Shown piece after piece: positions 17,119-26,963 of a stretch of DNA of 64,000 nucleotides. The position numbers and the translations under genes are program-made. This stretch comes from UBA5793 sp040255465 (GTDB taxonomy: Bacteria > Planctomycetota > Phycisphaerae > Phycisphaerales > UBA5793). The notes under the pieces are model-generated. The model did not search any database. It was not told the DNA's origin and worked only from the letters and a program-made list of their open reading frames with translations. How positions within the stretch are numbered: position 1 is the first letter of the stretch; each line of letters starts with the position of its first letter. Location of the stretch: positions 372,001 to 436,000 of the forward strand of contig JBDZVA010000001.1 of NCBI GenBank assembly GCA_040255465.1, read 5' to 3'.

Positions 17119-17925
17119 TCAGCGTACTGACTTGAGAGGTCTGCCGCACTCGGAGCAGGTATCTGATGTGCATGCGGCGCCTCTCAAGTCGTATCCACAA
17201 GCAGTACACCTGCCCGATCTGCGACGCAAAGCCGCCCGCACGCCGTGAAACGTACACCAAGCAGTTTGGAGAACCAGAAACAGCACAATAACGTCGACTG
17301 ACAAAGCAATGGCAGACACATCAAGAGACACTATCCAGCGCCGAGGCGATGGCGCAGCATTCATTCCTGCATCTATGACATCGTCCTCTCCGAGCACAAT
17401 TGCTGGCGACAGGCACTGGTAATGCATCGTGTGCTGCCGGTTGCCATCGTCCATGACGAGAACGGATGAGCTGAGTGCCTGACTAACAAATACACAACGA
17501 ATCGGCCATCCTGTGGCGAATTCCGAGTAACGAGCGTCGGTTCGCTCGTCAAGCTGGGGAAGACGACGTCCATGCCATTGAGGATAGGGATCGGGAAGTG
17601 GTGCAGTATGGATCATGCATGCCCCAGCAGGGTACTTCTGTGAATGAATCTCATCCCGATACCAGGAAAACCGGGTGGATACTTCGACGCAGAAATCACC
17701 ATGCGGCTCGTGGCGAGACATCTCTAAAAGGGGATACTGAGAGTGAGACATCATCGCACTGGGGACATAGGCTAGCAAGACGGCCGTTGCCAGCGCAGCG
17801 ACAGCTGTTGTCTTGGCGTTCTTCCAAAGAGCGCTGAAAGGCAGAGATGCATTTGGTCTTCGCTGGTGTGGCCGCGGCGGGTTGTCGTCGGCCCCGCCCC
17901 TCGTGTTCGCTCGCATTACGCACAT
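17119..17925 (-). CDS. Membrane protein with C-terminal zinc ribbon; candidate RHS immunity protein
   Basis: The 268-residue protein has an N-terminal helix (~36-56), an extracytoplasmic-looking middle domain with several cysteines, a second helix (~205-225), and a C-terminal CTACGYDLRG...CSECG zinc ribbon. The CxxCGYDLRG ribbon is common in Phycisphaerae-type membrane proteins. The ATG at 17925 begins one base after the RHS stop codon, so the two are almost certainly cotranscribed and translationally coupled. Immunity genes usually occupy this position. The ribbon is also found in unrelated paralogues, so immunity is a guess from position and membrane topology. Confidence 0.6.
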   Translation of the reverse strand: MCVMRANTRGGADDNPPRPHQRRPNASLPFSALWKNAKTTAVAALATAVLLAYVPSAMMSHSQYPLLEMSRHEPHGDFCVEVSTRFSWYRDEIHSQKYPAGACMIHTAPLPDPYPQWHGRRLPQLDERTDARYSEFATGWPIRCVFVSQALSSSVLVMDDGNRQHTMHYQCLSPAIVLGEDDVIDAGMNAAPSPRRWIVSLDVSAIALSVDVIVLFLVLQTAWCTFHGVRAALRRRSGRCTACGYDLRGAACTSDTCSECGRPLKSVR

Positions 17926-17926
17926 T

Positions 17927-20900
17927 TCATTGGTATGGATTATTTCGCGGATTCGTGCAACATTCATAGTATTTCTTGGCCAGCTGCCTCAATTGCTCCA
18001 GTGTTTGGCCATTACAATTGATGTTTTCGTCAGCGGACCCGGCTGCACCATTGATAATGCATTCCTCCCGAGTGCATTGTGGATTCGTTTCCCGGCATTT
18101 CTTCAGCCTGAATCCGCCCTCGTCGCACTCCCCGGAATACGCGTACGCCCGCAATTCAGTGCACATGCGAATTGCACAGTTGTTTCCAGAAGATAAGCCC
18201 TTGCACTTGTCGATGATCTCTTCTTTGAGATAGTCCCATTGGTAGTCATAACAATAATCGAATTGGTGAATCATCTCGTGCTTAAGAACCATATTAAACA
18301 TACTACAATCTTCGTCATGTTCGTATGCGCTATGTTTATAGCATATGCAGACGTTGCCATAGCCGGAGCCGCTATCGGTCTTTGAATGTCCCAGCATGTC
18401 CTTGTTCGGGCAGGTAGCGCAACACTGGGGTGTGGAGGCGCGTGTGCTGCAGGGCGGTTTAGAGGTGATCTTCTTCCAGATGTCTTGGAACCACTTCTGC
18501 TGCATGGCGTCTCTAAGACAGCAGCCGCACTTTTCGGCTGGAGTTTGCGGTGGACCGGTTTGAATCGGGCAGCGAGGCTCGCTTGTGCGGAGCCCCGAGG
18601 GATCGGTTGCCAAGATCGGAAACGCCTTCAAGTAGGTGTACAGATTTGTGCCATCAACATACCCCAGCGGATCACGTCGCGTCCAAATGCCGAGGTCGCT
18701 GCGGTAGACGCGGTGGCGGACGTGGTAGGTGTCTCCAAGTTCGGCGTCGTACTCGTAGCCTGCGTAGCCCTTTCGGTTGGCGATCGAGGTGAATGTGCCG
18801 ATGGGCGAGCCGTACGGATCGTAGTTCGCGCGCTCGCTGATCGAGCCGGAGGTGTTGATCATGGCGACGACGTCGTGGTGCTGGTTCTGAAGGTAGTAAC
18901 GGCGCTCGTCCAGTGTGCCGTTGGCGTCGGTGTCACGGTCGCGGAGAACGGTTTCATCAATATAAGATGAGCCGCCCAGGCCAGAGGCCCCGGCGTTGTG
19001 ATACCAGAACTGCTCGGTTGGCTCCGAAGCGTCGGCGTCATCCTCGTACATCGCCACGATCCGCCAGCGCTCGTCGTAGGCGAAGTGGAACCACGGGGCC
19101 GTCTCGTCGTAACGGGCGCTGAGACGGAATCCGAGCGCGTTGTAGACGAACTCGGCCTTGACGTTGTTCGACTGGTCCTTGACCCTGACGAGCCGATACC
19201 ACGCATCGTATTCGTATTTCCAGTCGCGCTTGTCATCGGTCAGGTTGCCCGCGGCGTCGTAGGTCGGCGCGACGTTGTTCGTCTGGTTGTCCCAGCCGGT
19301 GATCTCGTTGACCTTGTTGTGGGTGAAGTCCCAGTCGAACTCGGTCGTGGAGCCGCCGGTGACGAGGTCGGTGTGGGTCCAGTTGCCGACCTGGTCGAGG
19401 TCGAAGACCTGCTTGCGGGTCTCGCTGGTGATGCTGCCGCCGCTGAGCGTGCCGGCCTGCGCCTGGGTCAGGCGCTCGAGCATGTCATTGGTGTATTTCC
19501 AGTCGAAGCCGGTCTGCACCGAATCGTCGGCGGTGAGCAGGTTCGAGTTGTGGTCGTAGCCAAGGGTGACCTTGTAGAGGTCGGTCGTGCTCTGCTTCCA
19601 GCGCGACTCGATGATGCGGTTGAAGCGGTCCATCGCGTCGTAGACATCGCTGCTGTTGAACAGCAGGGAAGTGACGACCGGGCTGGGCTGGTTGTAGACG
19701 GTTCCCACCAGCGAACCGACGCCGAGGTAGGCGTAGCGGACGCGATTGGTCGCCCCGCCGCCCGAACCCTCGGCGATGCGCGTCACCCGGCTGGCGTTGT
19801 CATCGTGCAGGCCGTCGGTGGATTCGTAGAGATACGACAGGACACCGCTGTTGGGTAGCGTCATCTGCGTGCGGCGGAGCGTCCGGCGTGCGCCGGTCGG
19901 TTCCTTCTTCTCCCAGGCATAGGCAATGGCGTACTCGTCGGCGGATGTGCCCGTCGAGATCGCGCCGCTGCGGTTCTGGGTGAACGAGGCTAGGTTGCCC
20001 CAGTCGTCGTAGGCGTACTGCACCTGGTTCTGGACTGTGCCGCTGCCGACGGTGGCGTTGTCGTAGGAAGAGACGAGATTCACGCGGCCGTGGTTGTCGT
20101 AGGTCGTCGAGAGGCGCAGGATGGCGGTGTCGAAGCCGCCCGAGGTGGTGACGCGTTCGTGAGTCCTTCGGCCGGAATCATCGTAGTCGTACTCCATCAC
20201 CCGGCCGACCTGGTCCTTGGTCCAGATCATCTCCCCCTGAGCGTCGTACGCGAAGGTCACGGCATCCGCGGCGCTGGCCGAGTCGGGATACTGCACCTTT
20301 TGGAGCAGATGGCCGGTGGCGATCTTCGAATCTCCGGCGCTGGTGCCCTTGGTTGTGCCGTAGGTGTAGTTGGTCGTCTCGTCGTTGCCCGAGCCCGTCA
20401 TCCGCTGGGTGATCGAGGTCTGAAGGCCGTTGGTGTAGACGTACTCGACGGTCTGGTTGATGTCCGTGCCCGAGGGCTGCCCGCTGTTGGTGTTCGGGTC
20501 GTAGTTGCGGATTATCTTGGTCTGCCGGTTGGCGTCGTCGTACTCGAACTTGCTCACGCGGCCCATGGGATCTTCGATCGTCTCGGCGCGGCTCCAGAGG
20601 TCGTAGGTCGTCGTGGTGCGCAGAGCGGTGTCCGAGCGGGCGGGGATGCTGAGATTCGTTCGATCGAAGGTGCTGCCGCCGTTGGTGCCGTACATCACGG
20701 TGTCGGTGAGGCGGTGCAGGTCGTCGTACCACAGCGCCGTGATCTGGGCCCGGCCCTTGACATCCGAGGCGGTGATCTTCATCGGATCGTTGTCAGCGTT
20801 GGTGTCCAGCGGCCCCGTCGTCTGGCCCGTGCCGGCATCCTCGTGCTTGCGCTGGATGAGCACCTGCATCAGGACTTCATCGCCATCGGGGTCGTAGACG

Positions 20901-23900
20901 GTCTGGTTCTGTTCGAGCACGATGTCGCCGGTGACGGTCTGGGCGTCAGCGTAACTCGAGTCGTCGGTGCTGGCGAGGGTGAAGCGGTGCGTCACCCGGT
21001 CGAGCCGGTCGTGGTAGGTCTTGACGAGCTGCTCGCCCTGGCTCTTCATGACCCGCCCAACCTTGTCGTACCAGGTCAGGAATGCGAGCGAATCATCGTC
21101 GGCGCCGGTGGACTGATTGATCTTGTGCCGCGTCGTCTTCCAGGTCCGGCCGAGTTCATCGAAGAAGGACTGCGCCAGGCTCAGGCGGTCGGTCGAGCGC
21201 GTGACGGGATTGTCCGAGGCGCTGACATTGCCATCCTTGTACTGGCCCGAGGCGACGAGACGGCCGAGGTTGTCGTACTTGTTGAGGATGAACTTGGGCT
21301 CGGTGGGATTGGTCTGGAGCAGCACCCGGCCGCGCACGTCGTTGGCAAAGGTGATCTCGCGACTTCCTGTGGCGTTGTCGCGGATGTAGGCGGTCTGGCT
21401 GGTGATGTAGGAGTTGCCGCCGTCACTGCCGCCGTCATACTCGGTCTCGGAGACGACGACCATGTTGTTGGTACCCGAGGTGTCCCCGCCGGGATCGCCG
21501 TTGTCGTTGGTGCCGATCTCCTGGCTCACGGCCCGGCCCAGGGTGTCGAATTCGTTGCGGGTGATCGTGCCCGCCGGGGTCTTGGTCCGGATGAGGCGAC
21601 CCATCGCGTCGTGGGCAAAGGTCGTCACGTCGTAGTTGGTGCCCTGCGAACCCTCGCCCGTCGAACCGCTGACTGGAATCGGCGGACGCAGATGGTACTG
21701 CCACTGGGCCGTGGCACGCACACCCGTCGCGTTGAAGATCGTCTTGGTGAGGATGTGGCAGTTGCCCAGGTTCGCCACCGCGTCGATCACATCACTCTCG
21801 GTCGTGTCCACCTGGCTGTTGAGCGCCGTCGTCGATTCGTTGTCCGTCAGTTCGATCACGCACTGGTAGACCTGGCGGCCGGCGTGATTGGTGATCACAT
21901 ACTGAACGGGACCGTAGAAGACATCGGGGTCCGACGATTCATCGAAGTTGCTGTAGGCGAGTGTCACCGCGAGCCGGCTGGCCAGCATCGAATGATTGGA
22001 CTTCTTGACCAGTCCGCCCGCCGCGGTCGCGTTCATCACATCCAGCCGGCCCTGGCGGTCGTAGGTGTAGGTCGTCTTGCGGTGCAAGGGTGAACCCGTG
22101 CTCGAGAAGCCCGTCGGAATCGTGATGCCGCTGAAGTCGCCGCTGGTGGTGTCGGCGTCGATGATCCGTTTGACGAGCTGCCCGCCGGAGAACTCGCTGT
22201 AGTCGATGCGGTCCTCGGCGTTCTTCTCGAACTGGAGCGTGCCATCCTCGAGGAAGAACTGTTTGGAGGTATTCGCCGTCCCAGAACCGTTCTTGCCCGT
22301 GGTGACGGTGGGCAAGGTCGTGGTGACCTCCTTGGGCATGAGCACCGCATCGCCGGTGTAGAAGGTGTAGCTCAGACTGGTCAGATGCGAATTGGTCGTG
22401 CCCGAGGTGATCTCATCTTCGTAGATGCGCCGGCTCGCCACCAGAGGCCGCACCACCGTCGAATCCCCGATCGTCTTGCTCGTGGTCGTGTACGTGAGCG
22501 TGAGATCGAGGTACGCCGAGCCGCTCGTGCCTGTCTTGTGCTTCACATCGGTAATGAAGCCGGTGAGGTCGCCCGACGACTGGCGCACGATCCTGGTGAT
22601 CAGCCCAGCCGATGAACTCAGTGTGAACGAGCCCGTCGAATGGGTGTAGGCGGTGACGTTGGCGGGCGTGTGGATGTCGGTGATGCCGCCGCGGCTGTCG
22701 CGGACGACTTGCGTCGCCCAGGTCAATTGTCCGCTCGTCTGCGTGGGGTCGAGCTTGGTGCGGACCTGACCGAGCGGCTGGCCGACTTCATCGAAGTACT
22801 GCGTCAGGTAGGTGGTGTCGGGCAACTCGACGACGGTGCGGTACAGCCACTCTTCGTCGTAGCCACTCCCGCCCGGATGGCTCCCATTGGTGGCATAGGT
22901 GAACTCGTAGGTGCCTTCGCCGGTGGCGATGCCCGAGCAGGCGCGCTGGCCGTTGAAGGTCGCCAGTGAGATCTGCCGGCTCGAATACTCGAGATACGCC
23001 TCGGCGTAGTCCAGCAGCGCGCTCTGGCTCGCGGTCAGGAAGTCATCATCGAACTGGCCATCCTGCGTCCAGTCGAAGTTGCGTGTCCCCTCGAAGCCGA
23101 CGACGAGCTTGACCTGGTAGGAAGTGCCGTTGGTGTCGCCGGACTTGTGGTAGCGGTAGTACTTCTTGCGGATCATCGACTTCGACGAATCCGTCAACGG
23201 CGTCGTGATCGTCACGAGCTGAAGGTTGCCCGCTTCGCCGTAGGTCGTGTCCCCCGAGGTGTAGTAGGCGTAATCGACGCGGCTGACCTCGACCCAGCCG
23301 CTCACATCGATCTCGACTTTGACCTGAGTGAGGCGATCCACACTGTCGAGTGTTGTGTAGGAATAGGTGTACCGGCGGTCGGCGCTGTCGAAAGCGAGTT
23401 TGATGCCGCCGTTGGTGTGGAAGCCGTTGGTGATCGCAGTGCTCGGAGTTGTCTCGTGCCCGACGTACGCCGTATTGCCATCGGCGTCGATGATCTTCCA
23501 GATCTGCCCCTTGGCCACGCCCGCGTCGGTGTCGAAACCGAAGAAGTACACCCGCGTGCCATGCTGGTCGGTGTAGATGTAGGTCTCCGGTTCGCCGACC
23601 CCTCCGGCCGCCACCCATTCGAACGCGCCGGCGGCGCCGTTCTTCGATTTGAACTGATTGCTGCTTGTGCCTTCGCGTTTGAACTCGATGTAGCGGTCCG
23701 CGCCGTAGATCAGATACAGGACATCATTGGCAGCGTCGGAGGGATCATCATAAAGAAGGATCTCCGGCTGGCTGGTCTGGAACCAGTTGCGCCCCTGGTA
23801 GCCGTCGCTATCATGATGGCTGCCATCGACATCCTGCCGGGCGTTGTAAGTGCGACCGATCATCCACGAGAAGCCCGGCGCCGGCATCGCGATGTCAATA

Positions 23901-24157
23901 TCGAAGGGGGAGTACGTGCCGGTGTCGAGTCGAACATCACCGCAGATACGGTTGTTGCGATTCCAGTTGCCGCTCCCCTCGCCCTCAAGCGGATTGCCCG
24001 CAAGGGAGACCGCGATCCCCGGCGCTTCGCGCAGAGTTCCATCGAGATTGACGCCGCGCTGGATCGCGCGGGGCGCGACATCCTGCACCAGACTCGCGGC
24101 CGCTGGAAGGTAGGTCGTGAGCGAAGCGGCGTAGATTTCGAGGATCTGACTGCTCAT
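17927..24157 (-). CDS. RHS-repeat protein with C-terminal metalloprotease-like toxin domain
   Basis: The 2076-residue protein has an N-terminal region with RHS/YD entry motifs, hundreds of residues of YD repeats (YDxxGR, YDyDxxGR), and the RHS core ending in YGSPIGTF...GYAGYEYDAELGDTYHVRHRVY...IWTRRDPLGYVDG...ATDPSGL (ends ~1856). The 220-residue tip is cysteine-rich and AT-richer than the core. It contains HEMIHQFDYC (~1960) and MCTELRAYAYSGEC (~2000), matching the HE-x-x-H and CTE(I/L)RA motifs of the Atp23/M76 metalloprotease family. GGAG lies 6 nt before the ATG at 24157. RHS shells release a tip toxin after self-cleavage at the core end; a protease tip would attack target proteins. Confidence 0.88.
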   Translation of the reverse strand: MSSQILEIYAASLTTYLPAAASLVQDVAPRAIQRGVNLDGTLREAPGIAVSLAGNPLEGEGSGNWNRNNRICGDVRLDTGTYSPFDIDIAMPAPGFSWMIGRTYNARQDVDGSHHDSDGYQGRNWFQTSQPEILLYDDPSDAANDVLYLIYGADRYIEFKREGTSSNQFKSKNGAAGAFEWVAAGGVGEPETYIYTDQHGTRVYFFGFDTDAGVAKGQIWKIIDADGNTAYVGHETTPSTAITNGFHTNGGIKLAFDSADRRYTYSYTTLDSVDRLTQVKVEIDVSGWVEVSRVDYAYYTSGDTTYGEAGNLQLVTITTPLTDSSKSMIRKKYYRYHKSGDTNGTSYQVKLVVGFEGTRNFDWTQDGQFDDDFLTASQSALLDYAEAYLEYSSRQISLATFNGQRACSGIATGEGTYEFTYATNGSHPGGSGYDEEWLYRTVVELPDTTYLTQYFDEVGQPLGQVRTKLDPTQTSGQLTWATQVVRDSRGGITDIHTPANVTAYTHSTGSFTLSSSAGLITRIVRQSSGDLTGFITDVKHKTGTSGSAYLDLTLTYTTTSKTIGDSTVVRPLVASRRIYEDEITSGTTNSHLTSLSYTFYTGDAVLMPKEVTTTLPTVTTGKNGSGTANTSKQFFLEDGTLQFEKNAEDRIDYSEFSGGQLVKRIIDADTTSGDFSGITIPTGFSSTGSPLHRKTTYTYDRQGRLDVMNATAAGGLVKKSNHSMLASRLAVTLAYSNFDESSDPDVFYGPVQYVITNHAGRQVYQCVIELTDNESTTALNSQVDTTESDVIDAVANLGNCHILTKTIFNATGVRATAQWQYHLRPPIPVSGSTGEGSQGTNYDVTTFAHDAMGRLIRTKTPAGTITRNEFDTLGRAVSQEIGTNDNGDPGGDTSGTNNMVVVSETEYDGGSDGGNSYITSQTAYIRDNATGSREITFANDVRGRVLLQTNPTEPKFILNKYDNLGRLVASGQYKDGNVSASDNPVTRSTDRLSLAQSFFDELGRTWKTTRHKINQSTGADDDSLAFLTWYDKVGRVMKSQGEQLVKTYHDRLDRVTHRFTLASTDDSSYADAQTVTGDIVLEQNQTVYDPDGDEVLMQVLIQRKHEDAGTGQTTGPLDTNADNDPMKITASDVKGRAQITALWYDDLHRLTDTVMYGTNGGSTFDRTNLSIPARSDTALRTTTTYDLWSRAETIEDPMGRVSKFEYDDANRQTKIIRNYDPNTNSGQPSGTDINQTVEYVYTNGLQTSITQRMTGSGNDETTNYTYGTTKGTSAGDSKIATGHLLQKVQYPDSASAADAVTFAYDAQGEMIWTKDQVGRVMEYDYDDSGRRTHERVTTSGGFDTAILRLSTTYDNHGRVNLVSSYDNATVGSGTVQNQVQYAYDDWGNLASFTQNRSGAISTGTSADEYAIAYAWEKKEPTGARRTLRRTQMTLPNSGVLSYLYESTDGLHDDNASRVTRIAEGSGGGATNRVRYAYLGVGSLVGTVYNQPSPVVTSLLFNSSDVYDAMDRFNRIIESRWKQSTTDLYKVTLGYDHNSNLLTADDSVQTGFDWKYTNDMLERLTQAQAGTLSGGSITSETRKQVFDLDQVGNWTHTDLVTGGSTTEFDWDFTHNKVNEITGWDNQTNNVAPTYDAAGNLTDDKRDWKYEYDAWYRLVRVKDQSNNVKAEFVYNALGFRLSARYDETAPWFHFAYDERWRIVAMYEDDADASEPTEQFWYHNAGASGLGGSSYIDETVLRDRDTDANGTLDERRYYLQNQHHDVVAMINTSGSISERANYDPYGSPIGTFTSIANRKGYAGYEYDAELGDTYHVRHRVYRSDLGIWTRRDPLGYVDGTNLYTYLKAFPILATDPSGLRTSEPRCPIQTGPPQTPAEKCGCCLRDAMQQKWFQDIWKKITSKPPCSTRASTPQCCATCPNKDMLGHSKTDSGSGYGNVCICYKHSAYEHDEDCSMFNMVLKHEMIHQFDYCYDYQWDYLKEEIIDKCKGLSSGNNCAIRMCTELRAYAYSGECDEGGFRLKKCRETNPQCTREECIINGAAGSADENINCNGQTLEQLRQLAKKYYECCTNPRNNPYQ
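17930..18589 (-). other. RHS tip: Atp23/M76-like metalloprotease domain
   Basis: This marks the part of the RHS gene after DPSGL. Motif order is a cysteine-rich lead, HEMIH (two zinc histidines and the catalytic glutamate), a Tyr/Asp-rich segment, CTELRA, SGEC, and a tail with further paired cysteines. The base composition is visibly less GC-rich than the RHS core, as expected for a swapped toxin tip. Confidence 0.65.
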
Positions 24158-24576
24158 TTTTGGCTCCAAAGAGTCCGAACGGTCATCGACACCAGAGTCT
24201 ATTCCGGAACTGGATGAGCGACCTGCAGTTGCCCGGCACGTTCTCGGGGGAATTCTCACGTCGAAAACACAAGCCGCAGATTGGTTCTGGGCACGGCCAG
24301 ACCCACGCTCACGAAGTTGTTACCGGCAGGCAACGCTGGACAGAATGACCGTGCTTTGTGAACATTGCACGGTATATCTATCCAAGTCGACGTGGAGTCT
24401 GCCCCAGGAGTGGTCCTCCCGGTTGATTGGCCCGTGGCGCTGGCCTTCCGCCTCCGCCTCAGACCTCTGCGGGGACTAAAGTAAGTGGCCTCATCCGCTG
24501 GATTTGGCCTCTGTCGCCTTTGCCAGGTGTTTCTGTTGATACGGATCTGATTTCATTGCATTCCGGAGGGATTGAT
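24158..24576. other. Divergent intergenic region
   Basis: 419 bases between the leftward RHS gene and the rightward HTH gene. No supported frame. The likely promoter areas are AT-richer near 24355-24385 (GTGAACATTGCACGGTATATC). I searched by eye for a copy of the tRNA-Asp 3' end here and saw none. Confidence 0.5.
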
Positions 24577-25023
24577 ATGCCCCGACCCAAACTCGCCCGC
24601 GTCTCAACAACCGATCTTCGTCGCGAGATCGAACGCCGAGCTGTGTACGCCAGCACACTCGAGGTCAAGCGCGTCGAGATCGCCAGAGAATTGGAGCAAC
24701 TGGATGCCGAGATTACGGCGCTTGGTGGTTCTGCCCCCTCACCCACCAATGGAGCGAAGAACCGGCGCGGTCGCACTGCTCCTCGGCGCGGCCGCCGGAC
24801 CAATGCGTCCATCACCCGTGCGGCGAACAAAGTGCCCCTCCACACAGCACTGCACGATGTGTTGACGGGCAAGACGATGGGTGTCTCGGAAGTGGCGCAG
24901 GCTGTTCAGGATGCAGGGTACAAGACGAATTCAGGCCATTTCCGAACGATGGTGAACATCACGCTGCTCAAGCGAAAGGACCTGTTCAAGAAGAGGGGGC
25001 GCGGACAGTACACCGCCAAGTAA
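24577..25023 (+). CDS. Small basic protein with HARE-HTH-like C-terminus
   Basis: The 148-residue protein has a helical N-terminus (TTDLRREIERRAVYASTLEVK...), a basic Ala/Arg/Pro linker (~55-80), and a C-terminal winged-helix-like domain ending in FKKRGRGQYTAK. This tail resembles HARE-HTH modules seen repeatedly in planctomycetes. It is probably a DNA-binding protein. GGAGGG lies before the ATG at 24577. It is on its own, between the RHS gene and the convergent end of the prophage late operon. Confidence 0.72.
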   Translation: MPRPKLARVSTTDLRREIERRAVYASTLEVKRVEIARELEQLDAEITALGGSAPSPTNGAKNRRGRTAPRRGRRTNASITRAANKVPLHTALHDVLTGKTMGVSEVAQAVQDAGYKTNSGHFRTMVNITLLKRKDLFKKRGRGQYTAK

Positions 25024-25133
25024 ATTCACGCACATTGGTCGATCTGCCAGATTCCGCAATCCACAATGGGGCCAATCGTCAGGCGCGCTTGTGCAGATGC
25101 CTAAGTTGATCAATTCGTGAGCATCCGTGGTCT

Positions 25134-26102
25134 TTAGATACTCAGACTTGCCGATTGGCGCCTCCTGCGGCATCCCGCGCATCCGCGCCGCCTTTCCTCA
25201 CGCGCGTCCGCCATGTCCAATGCGGCTGCGTCAACCAACCGATGCGGCGCAATCTGCGGACCAGTCGCTTCGATTGATGCCGACCCTGCACCTGGCTCAA
25301 AGCCACTGCAATCCGCATCGCACGCCATCGTCAGCGTCGCCGTTCCGCCCGTCGCGGCCGGGTGCATCGCCGTGCCGGATCCACCGCAGAGACAGGCGGT
25401 GCTGCTCAACCCGTTCGTGATCACCAGCGGCCATGTCGAGTAGTTGGCGCACTGGCGGGCGTCGAAGCTCGCAACGCCAAAGAAGATCGGGATCGGGATC
25501 CCGCCGCCGGGCAGGGCCGTGACCCAGAGGATGAAGCGCCGTGTCGTGCCGATCACCTGGTAATCGAGCACGGCGCTCGTGATCAGCACATCAAACGTGT
25601 TGCTCGTGCCGGTGCAGTTGGAGTTGACGTACTGCGTCGCGTTGATGCCGGTGTCGGCCAGGATCAGGCAGGTGCGCCACTGGCAGCAGACCGTATCGGG
25701 ATTGATCGTGTTGCACGGCGAGTCCGGATCGCGGATCGAGGTGTGGGCACCGTCGTTCCAGTTGAACGGCAGCGTCAGGTCGGGCATGGCGGCCGAGAGG
25801 TACTTGTAGGAGGCCCAGGTTCCCGGCGCGGCCACGCAGTCGTTGCCACGGAAGGTGCGGCATCCGGTGGTGAAGGTCAGACCACTGAGTTTGACGGTCA
25901 GGCACGCCTTGCCGCTCGAGTTGTGACAGCCGTCAATGGGCAGGGAGTACTGCACGCCGTCGCCGCACTCGATGCAGATGCAGCACGGGCAGTCCGGACA
26001 ATCAACGCCTTCCTTGCAACAGCAGCAGTTCGTGCTCGTCGCCGGCAGGCCGATCGGGCCGAGCAGTAGCGAATTGCCCGATGGTCCAAGGATGAGGGGC
26101 AT
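25134..26102 (-). CDS. Cysteine-rich prophage protein, last gene of late operon
   Basis: The 322-residue protein begins with a hydrophobic Gly/Leu segment, then a dense cysteine cluster (CCCCKEGVDCPDCPCCICIEC), then beta-rich sequence with paired cysteines. It resembles no family I can name. It closes the leftward structural gene run, so it may be a tail-tip or receptor-related protein. No upstream overlap; a ~60-base gap separates it from the preceding gene. The C-terminus is Arg-rich, with no homology recognised. Whether it is a phage or host gene is not certain. Confidence 0.6.
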   Translation of the reverse strand: MPLILGPSGNSLLLGPIGLPATSTNCCCCKEGVDCPDCPCCICIECGDGVQYSLPIDGCHNSSGKACLTVKLSGLTFTTGCRTFRGNDCVAAPGTWASYKYLSAAMPDLTLPFNWNDGAHTSIRDPDSPCNTINPDTVCCQWRTCLILADTGINATQYVNSNCTGTSNTFDVLITSAVLDYQVIGTTRRFILWVTALPGGGIPIPIFFGVASFDARQCANYSTWPLVITNGLSSTACLCGGSGTAMHPAATGGTATLTMACDADCSGFEPGAGSASIEATGPQIAPHRLVDAAALDMADAREERRRGCAGCRRRRQSASLSI

Positions 26103-26166
26103 GGTTCGGTTCCCTTCGGTCGCTCACCACAAGTGAGTTCCACTTCCTTTGGTCTCTCGCCACGAG

Positions 26167-26961
26167 TCAGGGGCAACTCTCCAGGTTGACATCGCTCGTC
26201 GTGCTCGTCGTTGAAGTGGCGCCAACACCGATCACCACACCCGCCACATTGCGCGAGAGTGTGATGATCGATCGCTGCACAGTGATGCGAAGGACGCTGC
26301 CGACAATTGCGTGGGTGACGCCGGTGACGAGTGTCAGTTGCACGGTGCTGTTGACGGTGGTGTCGATCTTGAGGCAGCCTTCAGTATCGAAGGCGAGTCC
26401 ACTATTCGAAGCGAGGCACACCGCCGCGCCGTCCGCAGGCAGACGCACGAACGCCTGACGAAGCAGGCTGATCGAATCCTCGACCCAGAGGATCTGGGCC
26501 GCTCCGCTATCGCCGCTGAGCAGTCGATCCGTCAATCCCGGCGAGATATCGGCGAACTCATGACTTGGATCGGCCAGCCCGATCTTGACGGGCACCACGC
26601 CACCCATGGCCGCACGCACGATCGCGCCAGAAGCGGCGGTCTCCAGCAGAATCGCGAACTTGCCGGCGTGTTCGGCTGCGGGAACCACGCCCGTGAATGC
26701 CACACGCTCGAGTTCGAGAGCATCGCTGGGATCGATGATCGGATCGGTGATGGCCAGCACACCGAACCGGCCCACCGTCGAACCCGTCGAGTTCAGGACG
26801 AGGATGACGTCGTTATCGTGCCGCAGTCGTTGCGGATCACCCGCTGCATTGTGCTGGCGCTGTCGCAGATCGACAGCCGCATCGACGAAGGCGTTGTATG
26901 CCGCCGCGGGGATGTTGAGCGGATCGCCGGTTTTCACCTTGCGCAGGGAATCGCCACTCAT
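26167..26961 (-). CDS. Prophage structural protein, unknown
   Basis: The 264-residue protein starts MSGDSLRKVKTGDPLNIPAAAYNAFVDAA, followed by a predicted beta-rich body. The N-terminal style (modification of a small virion-like module) is seen in planctomycete phage structural genes. It lies 2 bases downstream of the preceding gene's stop, so it belongs to the late operon. The precise role is unknown; it could be a baseplate or decoration protein. Confidence 0.6.
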   Translation of the reverse strand: MSGDSLRKVKTGDPLNIPAAAYNAFVDAAVDLRQRQHNAAGDPQRLRHDNDVILVLNSTGSTVGRFGVLAITDPIIDPSDALELERVAFTGVVPAAEHAGKFAILLETAASGAIVRAAMGGVVPVKIGLADPSHEFADISPGLTDRLLSGDSGAAQILWVEDSISLLRQAFVRLPADGAAVCLASNSGLAFDTEGCLKIDTTVNSTVQLTLVTGVTHAIVGSVLRITVQRSIITLSRNVAGVVIGVGATSTTSTTSDVNLESCP

Positions 26962-26963
26962 GG

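Noticed and set aside
20090..22093. 667-codon plus-strand open frame
   Set aside because: It is the mirror of the RHS YD-repeat coding region; the RHS translation shows clear repeats while this frame is low-complexity Val/Gly/Arg.
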